IMG/VR virus record: IMGVR_UViG_3300048014_000052
Span: 1-59,513 of that record
Source of the DNA: a virus
Direction: 5' to 3' (one strand)
DNA: 59,513 nucleotides
Under the pieces are notes generated by a model. It was not told where the DNA came from and did no database searches. It saw only the letters and a program-made list of their open reading frames with translations. The translations under genes were made by a program, and so were the position numbers. Each line of letters opens with the position of its first letter. Positions within the stretch are counted from its first letter, which is position 1. Shown in pieces: positions 24,033 through 32,565 of the stretch.

Positions 24033-25100
24033 GTGGGCGCTCAATGGTGTGAATCCTTCCAGGTCTATCCGAGCACGGCGAACATGCTGCAGGGCGTGTG
24101 GGCTCAGCTCGACGCCGGCATTGCGCTCTCAACCGCCAATCCATCGTCGGGGACGCAGGGGCTTCGGTTTACGCCAGGCTCGGTCCCCTACCCGGCCGCG
24201 CGACGCGTATTCAACCAAGCGGTGTCGACGGCCGGATGCGCCTTCCGGTTCTATGTGCCCAGTCTTCCCAACACGGAGACGGTGCTGGCGACCGTGCTGC
24301 TGTCGTTTTTGGATGTATCAGGCAACCCGCAGGTTTCCCTTGTGCTCGGTTCCAACGGCGCAATCGTGGCCTTGGGCGGGGGTCTTTTTCAGGGCGGATC
24401 GTCCAACGTCGAAGGCATGACGCTTTTGGCGCGGTCGCAGCCGTGCGTCGTCCCGCTGGCCTATAACCACATTGAGGCCCTGGTGACACCGGGCGCGACC
24501 GGGACCGTGGAGGTCCGGGTCAATGGCGTAACCGTTGTGAACTTCACCGGCGACACCTTGGGCCACAATGAAGTCGGGCAGGTGGCCATTAGTTGCGGCG
24601 ACTCGGGCACCGGCGACATGGATATTGGAGATTTGCACGCCTACGACAGCCTCGGGACCCCAGGTCCGCAGACATTCGTCGGCAACGCGATCGTCCTCAC
24701 GCGGACGCTCACGGCGGATGAGAGCGGCAACGAGTGGACATTATCTGCGGGCGCGTCCGCTTATCCCCTCTTGGAGGACAATGAGGACACGACCTACATT
24801 GAGGCCGACACCGTGGGCCTGACGTCCAGCTTTGCCGCCACGGCGCTTCCGGGCGAAGTCACGGGCGTCGTATATCAGCAGGTCAATTTCCGGGGCGTCA
24901 AAACCAACGCAGGCGACTGCGATGTCCAGGCCGGGATTATTTCCGGATCATCGGTCGGCCAAGCCGCGAGCGCATCGGTCATGTCGACGGGTGAATCGTG
25001 GTTCTGGGGGATCGTGGCCGAGGATCCCGCGACCTCCAACGCGCCCTTCACGCCCGCGTCGGCGAGCGCCAGTCAGGCCCTTTTGACCCGGACTGTCTGA
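24033..25100 (+). CDS. lectin-like tail-tip protein 1
   Basis: A 355-aa protein. Residues about 1-205 form a beta-sandwich of the ConA/laminin-G type (CAFRFYVPSLPNTET, VEVRVNGVTVVNFTGD). Residues about 220-355 hold a second beta domain with SSFAATALPGEVTGVVYQQV, a concatenated receptor-type repeat. The layout matches the protein at 30005 (lectin-like first half, then a domain with a VTG- or LYGIAALSE-type segment), so the two look paralogous. It lies between DUF2460 and DUF2163 proteins, an unusual insertion into the tip module. Confidence 0.6.
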   Translation: MGAQWCESFQVYPSTANMLQGVWAQLDAGIALSTANPSSGTQGLRFTPGSVPYPAARRVFNQAVSTAGCAFRFYVPSLPNTETVLATVLLSFLDVSGNPQVSLVLGSNGAIVALGGGLFQGGSSNVEGMTLLARSQPCVVPLAYNHIEALVTPGATGTVEVRVNGVTVVNFTGDTLGHNEVGQVAISCGDSGTGDMDIGDLHAYDSLGTPGPQTFVGNAIVLTRTLTADESGNEWTLSAGASAYPLLEDNEDTTYIEADTVGLTSSFAATALPGEVTGVVYQQVNFRGVKTNAGDCDVQAGIISGSSVGQAASASVMSTGESWFWGIVAEDPATSNAPFTPASASASQALLTRTV

Positions 25101-26098
25101 TGAGCGCGGCTCAGGTCAGCGAGGCGAATGTCAGCGTCCTCGCGAAAGTCGCCAGCATCGCGCGGGTCAGCGAGGCTAATGTCTCCGCGCTGGTCAAGAT
25201 CGCTTCTGGAGCTCAAGTCCAGGAAGTCAATATCTCGACGCTTTGCTACGCCAGCCCGGAGGCCACGCAGCGTTGTGATCTCTGGAAGATCACTCGGCGG
25301 GATGGAGAAGTGTTCGCTTTCACGTCCCTGGATAGCGATTTTCTATGGGGCGGCGTCGTTTATCAGCATTGCGCAAGCCTGCAGGACAGCGCGAGCACCA
25401 ATTCCTCGGCTTTGGGCGATACGGGTTCGGTCACGCTGACGGGCCTGATTTCCTCCACCGAAATTACTGACGAAGCCCTGTACGGCGGCCTCTTCGACGA
25501 CGCTTATGTTGAATGCTGGGTTGTTAACTGGAGCCCCAATGGGGACGTTGGCGCGCCGTTCCGAACTGCCGCTGGATGGACCGGCAAGGTGACGCGGAAC
25601 GAGAATTCTTATGAGGCCGAAGTGCTGGGACCCGGCACGCGGCTGGCTCAAACGGCCCTGGTGAAGTTCTACACGCCCGGCTGTCGTTGGCAGTTCGGGG
25701 ACTCGCATTGCAATAAGAACGCGCCCGCGCTGGCGATTAGCGGTCTCGTCATCACGAGTTCGCTCCAGCGGTTTGCGATTTTCTTTGAGGGTCAGGCAAT
25801 CCCGTCCGAACCTGCGATCTGGAACAACGGCTTCGTGACTTTCACATCCGGCCAGAACGAGAACGTCAACTGCCAGACTGAGACGGTCGATTGGGCGGCC
25901 GGCGCGATTTCGCTTTGGGACTTGATCCCTTATGCTCCACAACCGGGCGATACCTTCACGATCACGCCAGGGTGCAGCAAAGATGTCGCAGGGTGCAACA
26001 CCTACAGCAACTTCAACAATTACGGCGGATTCCCCGACGTCCCTGGACCGGACAGCCTCCAGCAAAACGCCGACGCGCTTTTCGGCACAGGTGACTAA
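25100..26098 (+). CDS. DUF2163 tail-tip protein
   Basis: A 332-aa protein of the DUF2163/TIGR02218 family (CDLWKITRRDGEVFAFTSLD, GWTGKVTRNENSYEAEVLGP, YTPGCRWQFGDSHCNKNAP, PGCSKDVAGCNTYSNFNNYG). The invariant cysteines are kept. It has an extra N-terminal 45 residues made of three 17-residue repeats. In gene transfer agents this protein forms the tip with DUF2460 and the peptidase. It starts at TGATG overlap and ends in an 8-nt overlap with the peptidase gene. Confidence 0.85.
   Translation: MSAAQVSEANVSVLAKVASIARVSEANVSALVKIASGAQVQEVNISTLCYASPEATQRCDLWKITRRDGEVFAFTSLDSDFLWGGVVYQHCASLQDSASTNSSALGDTGSVTLTGLISSTEITDEALYGGLFDDAYVECWVVNWSPNGDVGAPFRTAAGWTGKVTRNENSYEAEVLGPGTRLAQTALVKFYTPGCRWQFGDSHCNKNAPALAISGLVITSSLQRFAIFFEGQAIPSEPAIWNNGFVTFTSGQNENVNCQTETVDWAAGAISLWDLIPYAPQPGDTFTITPGCSKDVAGCNTYSNFNNYGGFPDVPGPDSLQQNADALFGTGD
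25112..25252 (+). repeat. three tandem 51-nt (17-residue) repeats
   Basis: Units at 25112-25162 and 25163-25213, with a diverged third to about 25252, encode QVSEANVSVLAKVASIA, RVSEANVSALVKIASGA and QVQEVNISTLCY. The pattern V-S-x-A-x-V-x-V-L at 17-residue spacing returns in the gene at 31032. Confidence 0.85.
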
Positions 26099-26540
26099 CA
26101 CCATCGTGGCCGAGGCTCGGAAATGGATCGGAACGCCCGTCCAGCATAAAGGCCGAGCCATGGGCATTGGAATTGATTGCGTGGGACTGATTCTGGAGGC
26201 CGGCGCCGCAGCTGGCGTTCTGAAATTGCCCCCTATCTTGAACCCAGCCTTTACGTCCTACGGCCTTCTGCCCAACCCCATGTCGATGAAGCGCGCCATG
26301 GCGGAATACATGGTCCCGATCACCGAAGACGACATGGATGACGGCGATGTGGGCTTTTTCTCAATTGGCGAGTCTGGGCGCCCGATGCACCTCGCGATCA
26401 TGGCGAGGCAGAACGGGCGCCGGACGATGATCCACGCGGACGCACAGACCACACTGCGTAGGGTTGTCGAAGTCGGATATGCGGCGCAGTGGCCCAGGTG
26501 GCTGGACGGCTTCTGGCGCTATCCGGGAATCCCCGCCTAG
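26091..26540 (+). CDS. NlpC/P60 family tail-tip peptidase
   Basis: A 149-aa protein with the NlpC/P60 core: EARKWIGTPVQHKGRAMGIG and IDCVGLI (catalytic Cys about 33), and GESGRPMHLAIMAR (catalytic His about 106). It would cut peptidoglycan peptide cross-links from the tail tip at entry, as in gene transfer agents and lambda-like tails. GTG 26091 overlaps the DUF2163 stop. Its own stop overlaps the hub gene (TAGTG). Confidence 0.85.
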   Translation: MTNTIVAEARKWIGTPVQHKGRAMGIGIDCVGLILEAGAAAGVLKLPPILNPAFTSYGLLPNPMSMKRAMAEYMVPITEDDMDDGDVGFFSIGESGRPMHLAIMARQNGRRTMIHADAQTTLRRVVEVGYAAQWPRWLDGFWRYPGIPA

Positions 26541-29188
26541 TGGCGGCTCTTGCCCTCTCTGTCGCGGGCGCGGCGCTCCTTGGTCCGTTTGGGCCCTTGG
26601 CCGCAGCAGCCGGCGGCGCGCTTGGCGCAACTTTGGGCGGCGTGGTAGACAACATCCTGTTTCCGGGCAACCAGCCCGTGGGGCCCACCGCCACGGCGTC
26701 GACCTATGGCAACGCGATCCCGATTTGCTACGGGCCCCAAAATCGCGTCGGCGGCAATATCATCTGGAGCTCGGGCTTTCGTAAGGTCCAGAACAAAAGC
26801 CTGAAATTTCTCGCCGGTAAGGGCGGCCAGCCCTACACCTATGTGGCCGATATCGCGATCGCGGTGGGGGAGGGCCCGTGGCAGCCAAGCTGGCTGCAGA
26901 CGATTTGGGCCAACGGCACGAAGATTTTCGACGCCAGCGCCGGCACAATCCAGCCTGATCCGGACGAATACGGCGTCGTGACCTGGGATGTGTCGTTTGA
27001 AACCTTCCAGGATTTCTCTACGGTCGTGGTCTATCCCGGCAACCTGATCCAGCCGCCAGATCCGACCATGGAAGCGGCGCTCGGCGTGGGCAATGTGCCG
27101 GCGTACATCGGCACCGCCTATGTGGTGATCACCAGCCTGAAACTCACGACCTTCGGGAACGCGATCCCAAGCCTGAATTTCCTGGTTCAGGCGAGCGAGA
27201 CCGAGACTTTGGGCGAAATCCTGAACGATATCTGCGCCCGCTCAGGTATCGACGTGAACACGATCTCGACGAGCCTGATGACCGCGGACGTGCAGGGGTA
27301 TCAGATCCTCAGCCAATCGGACGCCAATTCAGCCATCCAACCTCTCGCGCTCTGCTACTACTTCGACGCCGCCGAGGTTGCGGGCACGCTTCGCTTTGTC
27401 CCGCGAGGCTATGGGCCGGCGTGCGCGATTCCCAATGACGATCTGGGCGCCTACCCGTATGGCGGCCAAGCGCCCGAGCCCTATAGCTGGCCACGTGGCG
27501 CCGAAACCGAGACGCCCAATCTGGCCGCTCTGACGTTCATCGACCCTTCGCGAGACTGCAACCAGAACACACAAAGCGCCCAGCGGGTCACGGGATCGGC
27601 CGAGTCGAATGTCGCCAATACGGTGTCGATCACCCTGACCAGCGACGCGGCGCGCCGGATTTGCGACCGTTTGCTTTGGGAAGCCCAGATCGGTCGCCAG
27701 GACTTCAAAACCACGATGAGTGATCGCTACATCTTCCTGGAGCCCGCGCGGGTCTTCGCCTTTGAGTCGCCGGCTGGGTACGAAAATGTGCGGATCACGA
27801 AGCAGGCGCGCGGTATCAATGGGGTCATCGAACTTGAGGGCAAGCGGGACTATTCGGGCCTCTATGCTTCGACGGCGCCCGGCGCGACCTCAAATCCGCA
27901 GCTCAATCCCGTGGCCATCGGGGGCCCCGTCAACCCTCCCCTCTTCATTGAGCCGCCGTCGGATTTCCCGGGTATCACTGGCCCGACCATTCTGATTGCG
28001 GTCAGCGGGGGCGAAAACGGCACTGTGAATGACGCGTGGCAAGGCTGCGCGGTGTGGACCTCGACGGACAACGAGACCTACACCTTCGTGGGCAACGTGA
28101 GCGCGCCAGCCTGCATGGGCGTACTCATCGGTGATCTTGAGCCCTATAGCGGGTCCAATCCCGACACGACGTCCATCCTGGATGTCAGCACCGCCGAAAG
28201 CGGCCAGGAGCCGCCCAGCATCAGCGCCTATGAGGCCGGCGTCGCCACGGCGCCCTACTACGTGGGGGGCGAGTTCCTAAGCGCCGAAACGGTCACGGGC
28301 CTGGGAGGCTCCGACTATCGGCTCACAAATCTCTGGCGCGGCCTCTATGGCACTCATGGCGACACTCATGACACCGGCCAGCCGTTCGCTCGGCTCGACG
28401 CCTCTGTGTTCCGCTTCCCCCTGCCCAAGGCGTACATTGGCGTCACGAACTATTTCAAATTCGTCAGCGCCGGCGAAACGCTCGCTAGCGCCACGGCCTA
28501 TTCGTACAATGGCACGGGGGCTGGTTACGGCACCGTGGTTGGAGGTCTGCCGGCGGCGCCTGCTCAGCCGACGTCTGGAGCCACGGGCCCGGGCACTGGC
28601 GCGGTCATCATCTCGCCGATCCCGAACGCAGTGATCGACAATGTGACGGGATATGACGTGTATCGCGCGCCCACGGGCGCGGGTTTCTCCAGTGCGACCA
28701 TTGTGGCCACGGACGTGACTGGCACGTTTACCGACAGCTCGGCCACGCCTGGCGAGACCTATGACTATTACACCGTGGCCAACAACGAAATCGGCGCATC
28801 CGAGCCCAGCCCGCCCGAGACCGTCACGGTCCCAATGACCAATTCGACGACACCGTTTGGGGTCACATTCAGCTGCGCTGATATCTCGACCAAGACGCCA
28901 TCCACCATCCTGGCGCGCTTTCCCGCGGGCGTGGCGTGGGAGATTCCCGCCAACATGCCAAACAGCCAAGGTGATGTCGCCACGGCGCCCACGGCGACGA
29001 CGACGTTCACCCTGGAAATGGACGGATCGCCCATTGCAACGATCACCTGGGCTAGCGGATCGACGACGGCGACGTTCGCGAATGTCGCGACGGCTATTCC
29101 GGAAGGCGATTATCTTGACCTTGTGTCGCCATCGGCTTTCAATGGCATGGCGGGCGCGTTCGGGCTCACGATCATGGGAACCCGGTGA
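26540..29188 (+). CDS. tail hub / host-specificity protein with FNIII domain
   Basis: An 882-aa protein. A Gly/Ala-rich N-terminal hydrophobic segment (about 1-40, family-typical) is followed by the phage-tail_3-type hub (ATASTYGNAIPICYGPQNRV, YTYVADIAIAVGEGPWQPSW). A fibronectin type III domain lies near residues 670-790 (VTGYDVYRAPTGAG, YDYYTVANNEIGASEPSPPE). It is the final member of the GTA-like tip module and the best candidate for early receptor contact. GTG 26540 is preferred over upstream GTG 26489 because the family starts here. Confidence 0.8.
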   Translation: MAALALSVAGAALLGPFGPLAAAAGGALGATLGGVVDNILFPGNQPVGPTATASTYGNAIPICYGPQNRVGGNIIWSSGFRKVQNKSLKFLAGKGGQPYTYVADIAIAVGEGPWQPSWLQTIWANGTKIFDASAGTIQPDPDEYGVVTWDVSFETFQDFSTVVVYPGNLIQPPDPTMEAALGVGNVPAYIGTAYVVITSLKLTTFGNAIPSLNFLVQASETETLGEILNDICARSGIDVNTISTSLMTADVQGYQILSQSDANSAIQPLALCYYFDAAEVAGTLRFVPRGYGPACAIPNDDLGAYPYGGQAPEPYSWPRGAETETPNLAALTFIDPSRDCNQNTQSAQRVTGSAESNVANTVSITLTSDAARRICDRLLWEAQIGRQDFKTTMSDRYIFLEPARVFAFESPAGYENVRITKQARGINGVIELEGKRDYSGLYASTAPGATSNPQLNPVAIGGPVNPPLFIEPPSDFPGITGPTILIAVSGGENGTVNDAWQGCAVWTSTDNETYTFVGNVSAPACMGVLIGDLEPYSGSNPDTTSILDVSTAESGQEPPSISAYEAGVATAPYYVGGEFLSAETVTGLGGSDYRLTNLWRGLYGTHGDTHDTGQPFARLDASVFRFPLPKAYIGVTNYFKFVSAGETLASATAYSYNGTGAGYGTVVGGLPAAPAQPTSGATGPGTGAVIISPIPNAVIDNVTGYDVYRAPTGAGFSSATIVATDVTGTFTDSSATPGETYDYYTVANNEIGASEPSPPETVTVPMTNSTTPFGVTFSCADISTKTPSTILARFPAGVAWEIPANMPNSQGDVATAPTATTTFTLEMDGSPIATITWASGSTTATFANVATAIPEGDYLDLVSPSAFNGMAGAFGLTIMGTR

Positions 29189-29505
29189 TGCGGACCGAGC
29201 GCAGTCGCGAAGGATATCTGCTCATTGACGCTCGCGGCAGTCCGGATGTTCCCGGGCGTGGCGTTTTGCCCGACGTTCCTGAGGGCGCGGTCCTTGAATG
29301 CCCCACTTTTACGTGCTCGCATTGCAATGGCGTAGTCGTCATCAATCCGGCACGCACACGGGCTCGGGCGCGCTGTCACGCATGTGATCATCAAATCTGC
29401 GATGTGTGCGGCGCGGCCCTGACCGCCACGGGCGAATGTCGATCCTGGAATGCCCGAATGGATCGCGTGCAGGAACGGGCGCTGAAAGGGGCGGCTCATG
29501 GCTAA
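29188..29505 (+). CDS. small zinc-ribbon-like protein
   Basis: A 105-aa protein with FTCSHCNGVVVINPARTRAR followed by CHACDHQICDVCG: four CxxC-type cysteine pairs that could bind two zinc ions. Similar proteins occur in the structural operons of many phages of Alphaproteobacteria without known role. The TGATG overlap with the hub and the 8-nt overlap with the next gene show tight translational coupling. Confidence 0.7.
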   Translation: MRTERSREGYLLIDARGSPDVPGRGVLPDVPEGAVLECPTFTCSHCNGVVVINPARTRARARCHACDHQICDVCGAALTATGECRSWNARMDRVQERALKGAAHG

Positions 29506-30001
29506 ACGAAGCTTCGCAAATTCGAGCTGGACTCCGGTCGTTGTCGCGGACGCGGCGAATATGACCGCTCAGGGCTATATGGCCCTTCAGGGCGGCTCAA
29601 GTACGCAGCGAACCAAAATCCAGGAAGTGTTTATGGGCGGCCAAGCGTCGTCTTCCGCGCCGACGCTCATGACTCTCGCCCGGGACAGCACCGTGGGGGC
29701 GACGCTTACCGCCCTGACCACGGGCCAATCCGACGGACCCCTGGACCCGGCCACGGCAGCGTTGGCTTCGCCCGTTCAGCCGTTTACGGCCGCCACGACC
29801 GAGCCGCAAAGATCTTCATCGGCCGGACGCCTAAACCTCAGTTTCAACGCGTTTGGGTCAATCGTGCGATGGGTCGCGGCCCCGGATGAAGAGTTCTGGA
29901 TGCTCGGCAACAGCGCGAGCTATGGCGAGGTTAGTCTGTCGGCTTTCACGGGCGGCACACCTGGCCTCATGGGGTCGCATCTTATTTACGAAACCCTCTA
30001 G
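29498..30001 (+). CDS. hypothetical virion-associated protein
   Basis: A 167-aa protein of a widespread unnamed phage type. It contains KIQEVFMGGQASSSAPTLMT, LARDSTVGATL and WVAAPDEEFWMLGNSASYGE, with many small residues and predicted beta strands. It lies between tail-tip and lectin-like genes, so probably a tip or head-surface component. Confidence 0.6.
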   Translation: MAKRSFANSSWTPVVVADAANMTAQGYMALQGGSSTQRTKIQEVFMGGQASSSAPTLMTLARDSTVGATLTALTTGQSDGPLDPATAALASPVQPFTAATTEPQRSSSAGRLNLSFNAFGSIVRWVAAPDEEFWMLGNSASYGEVSLSAFTGGTPGLMGSHLIYETL

Positions 30002-30004
30002 GCC

Positions 30005-31030
30005 ATGTCGGTCATCGCGACCGAGGGTTTTGATATGTATAACGGCGTTCAGGCCAATATCGGCCTCAACGCCCGATGGACATCGGTCAATTCATTTTCG
30101 CCCCCCACCATGGTGACGGGCCGGTTTGGCGGCCAAGCGCTGTCTCTGCAGTCTCAATTCGCTTTTGGGAACTCGACCGCAGTCGCGCTGATGTTTCCCG
30201 GCAATCCCACGTCGATATCGTTTGGCTTCGCCTTTAAGCCGGTTCAGACGTCCAACCTCTCCCAGGTCGTCAATATCCTGAACAGCAGCCTCTCGGCTCT
30301 TTGCGGGATCGGTTTCAATGCGAGTGGCCAGCTCGTCGCCTATCAGGGCGCCGGTGGCACGACTTTGGGAACCAGCGTCGCGGCCGGCCTCGCGCCAGCG
30401 TCTACGTGGATTTACGTCGAGCTCGAAATCGTCCTGAGCGGATCCGCGGGCACGCTGAATGCCTATGTAAATGGACAGCAGGTCTTGGCGCTGACGGGCG
30501 TCAACACGGGATCGGGCGCCGCGGTCGCGATGCAGCTCGTTCTGCTCGCCCCCACGGCCACGACCTACACATGTGTGTGGGATGACATCTATACGACCAA
30601 CGCGGCGACGAAGCTGGGCGAACAGCGGATTGAAACCCTGCGACCGGCGAGCAATTCGTCCGTTCAGTGGACGCCATCCAGCGGATCCAACTATGCGGAC
30701 GTGAACGGAACCACGGTTTCGGGCACGACGTACGTCTCGACCGCGACCGTGGGCAATCTGGATTTGTATGGGATCGCCGCCCTGTCCGAGACGCCCAGCA
30801 CGATATCGGCCGTCAATGTCGTGAGCTTCGCCGAAAAGACTGACGCCGGCCTGCGGGCTATCAACAATGCGATCAAATCGGGCTCCGTCGAGCAGGACGG
30901 AAGCGCGATCTATCTGGCCGGCTCGTTCGGACGCTTCGACAACATTCAGCTCACCGATCCTGCGACGTCCGCCGCGTGGACGGCCAGCGGGGTGAATGGG
31001 CTTCTGATCGGGCCGAAGCTGGCGGCCTGA
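30005..31030 (+). CDS. lectin-like virion protein 2
   Basis: A 341-aa protein. Residues about 1-195 form a ConA/laminin-G type sandwich (FDMYNGVQANIGLNARWTS, ISFGFAFKPVQ, GTLNAYVNGQQVLALTG, TYTCVWDDIYTTN). Residues 200-341 carry a second domain (SGSNYADVNGTTVSGTTYVS, AVNVVSFAEKTDAGLRAINN). The architecture parallels the 24033 protein. Such domains usually bind host or environmental glycans. Confidence 0.6.
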   Translation: MSVIATEGFDMYNGVQANIGLNARWTSVNSFSPPTMVTGRFGGQALSLQSQFAFGNSTAVALMFPGNPTSISFGFAFKPVQTSNLSQVVNILNSSLSALCGIGFNASGQLVAYQGAGGTTLGTSVAAGLAPASTWIYVELEIVLSGSAGTLNAYVNGQQVLALTGVNTGSGAAVAMQLVLLAPTATTYTCVWDDIYTTNAATKLGEQRIETLRPASNSSVQWTPSSGSNYADVNGTTVSGTTYVSTATVGNLDLYGIAALSETPSTISAVNVVSFAEKTDAGLRAINNAIKSGSVEQDGSAIYLAGSFGRFDNIQLTDPATSAAWTASGVNGLLIGPKLAA

Positions 31031-31031
31031 C

Positions 31032-31520
31032 GTGGCGCCCTTCACGGCCCAGAATTGGCCCAATCCGCACCGAGCGCCTCGCGTTCAGTCCGCGTTGCAG
31101 ATCACCCAGGCGGCCATTCCGTTTGGAGTGCTGGCCGCTCGGGTAACATGGATCGGCGCCGAGGTTCTTCATCCCGGAATCCCGTCCGCAGAGGTAACGT
31201 GGATCGGGGCCGAAGTCCTGCACCCAGGTCTGCCGGCCGCCGAAGTTGCATGGATCGGCGTCGAGGTGCTGCACAGCATCGACGCCATCCCTTATGGCAC
31301 TTTCCGGGGAGTCCAGCCGAATCCTATCGGCAAGCCCTACCCGCTCGCATTGCGAACGTGGTTGCAGGATTACGTCCGGTTTGAGCCGCCGGCGCCGTTC
31401 TTCTCGTCCGCTTTGGATATGCCGGCGCGCAGCCGATCTGCGCCTACGCCGCTGGTCGGATCGCTATTTTTGGGCCGGCTACCGAGTGGCGACGATATGC
31501 TCGTCTCAATCGCGTGGTAG
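31032..31520 (+). CDS. hypothetical protein with 17-residue beta repeats
   Basis: A 162-aa protein whose residues 38-82 are three tandem repeats (VTWIGAEVLHPGIPSAE, VTWIGAEVLHPGLPAAE, VAWIGVEVLHS). A Pro-rich lead-in and a C-terminal VGSLFLGRLPSGDDMLVSIAW flank them. V-x-x-[AI]-x-x-x-V-L repeats of this spacing suggest a beta-solenoid or fibre stalk. It follows the lectin-like gene immediately and overlaps the next one. Confidence 0.6.
   Translation: MAPFTAQNWPNPHRAPRVQSALQITQAAIPFGVLAARVTWIGAEVLHPGIPSAEVTWIGAEVLHPGLPAAEVAWIGVEVLHSIDAIPYGTFRGVQPNPIGKPYPLALRTWLQDYVRFEPPAPFFSSALDMPARSRSAPTPLVGSLFLGRLPSGDDMLVSIAW
31143..31277 (+). repeat. three tandem 51-nt repeats
   Basis: Units begin at 31143, 31194 and 31245, each coding VTWIGAEVLHP or a close variant. 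DNA identity is lower than protein identity, so the repeats are old and selected at protein level. Confidence 0.85.
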
Positions 31521-31756
31521 AGTTCGCGCGGGATCAGTGGGGCGTCGCGGCGATGGTGGACATTTCGGAACCGCAGGAAGCGGCCGCAGAAGGGCGCCTG
31601 ACCGATGCCGCGTCTTTGCCGCTGTATCTGCGCACGCCCTATGAGGGCGGCCCTGAACATGTCGTCGCTGCGGATCAATTTCAGATTAGCGTCAATTGCG
31701 CGCCGCGCACCCGGGCGCTGATTGCGCGCCTGCGGGCCGAACGCAGGGGCTCATGA
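31514..31756 (+). CDS. hypothetical 80-aa protein
   Basis: Starts (GTG) VEFARDQWGVAAMVDISEPQ, overlapping the previous stop by 7 nt, and ends in an ATGA overlap with the membrane protein gene. It is not recognised: an acidic middle and a basic C-terminal helix (RALIARLRAERRGS). Coding status rests on the tight overlaps at both ends. Confidence 0.55.
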   Translation: MVEFARDQWGVAAMVDISEPQEAAAEGRLTDAASLPLYLRTPYEGGPEHVVAADQFQISVNCAPRTRALIARLRAERRGS

Positions 31757-32088
31757 TCGTGGAAGTGTGGACCCTGGCGTTCTGGGGCGTGCTTGGCGGA
31801 TTTGCTTATGCCGGCCCCCGGCTCCTTGTCGCGGTCACGTGGGAGCGCCTCGCAAAGCCCCTTGGCGAGTTTACACTGTCGCTGATCATCGCGCCGATCG
31901 GGGCCGCGGGGTTTACAATCCCCATCGCCCATGTGGTCCATCAGTCCAGCGTCGACGATCTTCGCGCGATCGCGGTCATCCTGGGGATGATTTCCAATCC
32001 GATCGCTCCCAGCTTGGTGTATCTTTTCGGCACCGCGATTGTGCGCCGCCTGGGCGGTGACAACATGAAAGAAGGACCCACACGATGA
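31753..32088 (+). CDS. small membrane protein, holin candidate
   Basis: A 111-aa protein with three likely membrane segments (about 5-25, 36-58 and 72-96) and a charged C-terminus (RRLGGDNMKEGPTR). Its size and topology fit a class I holin, but no family match is evident. It overlaps the next membrane protein gene by ATGA, and together they end the rightward late operon, a common place for lysis genes. Confidence 0.6.
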   Translation: MIVEVWTLAFWGVLGGFAYAGPRLLVAVTWERLAKPLGEFTLSLIIAPIGAAGFTIPIAHVVHQSSVDDLRAIAVILGMISNPIAPSLVYLFGTAIVRRLGGDNMKEGPTR

Positions 32089-32450
32089 CCCTGAATCATC
32101 TGACCGCTTGCGCTTTGGCCGTCGCTTCGATCACCATCGGCATTCGCCAAGTTCTGCTGTCCAATCAGAGTCCGCTGTGGCCGTGTGCGCCAAGATCCGT
32201 GCAGACCATGATGTTCTTTGTGTCCGTCACCTTGGCCGGCCTTGCGGCGCTCTTTGGGTGGCACCGCGGGGTCTATGCCGGTCAGGCCGCAGGACCCGTG
32301 GCGTTTACCGCGACGGTGATCGCCCTCTACAGCTGCGTTCTGCTGTTCAATGTCCTCGGCCAGCGCTTGCCGGCGCGGACCTGGACTCGGCTCAATCGCA
32401 TCACCGAGCAGGCCCACCATCCTCATGGCCAGTGGCGAGCTCACGGTTAG
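32085..32450 (+). CDS. small membrane protein, last gene of late operon
   Basis: A 121-aa protein with three hydrophobic segments (about 5-25, 41-58 and 68-92) and a basic C-terminal tail. It is coupled by ATGA to the preceding membrane protein, so the pair may be holin and antiholin or a two-component lysis pore. Identity unknown. The terminator at 32511 follows. Confidence 0.55.
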   Translation: MTLNHLTACALAVASITIGIRQVLLSNQSPLWPCAPRSVQTMMFFVSVTLAGLAALFGWHRGVYAGQAAGPVAFTATVIALYSCVLLFNVLGQRLPARTWTRLNRITEQAHHPHGQWRAHG

Positions 32451-32472
32451 GGCGACCTCTTGGTCTTCATCT

Positions 32473-32502
32473 GGTAACCGCATGGGTTACCACCTGGTAA
32501 CC
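32473..32502. repeat. three alternating GGTAACC arms
   Basis: GGTAACC at 32473-32479, GGTTACC at 32485-32491 and GGTAACC at 32496-32502. The middle arm can pair with either neighbour, giving two mutually exclusive 7-bp hairpins. The flanks CTGGTAACCGCA repeat as a 12-base direct repeat. It lies between the late-operon stop and the bidirectional terminator. Confidence 0.75.
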
Positions 32503-32510
32503 GCACACGA

Positions 32511-32541
32511 AAAAGGCCCCGGCGGTTAAACCGGGGCCTTT
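32511..32541. terminator. bidirectional intrinsic terminator
   Basis: AAAGGCCCCGG and CCGGGGCCTTT pair perfectly around CGGTTAAA, with A/T runs on both outer sides. It can stop the rightward late operon and the leftward gene at 32566, which converge here. Confidence 0.92.
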
Positions 32542-32565
32542 CCACGACTGGAATCTTCGGGGGGC

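Noticed and set aside
31753-32450. Calling the two membrane genes holin and antiholin outright
   Set aside because: Topology and position fit, but no family motif or dual start was found, so they are listed only as candidates.
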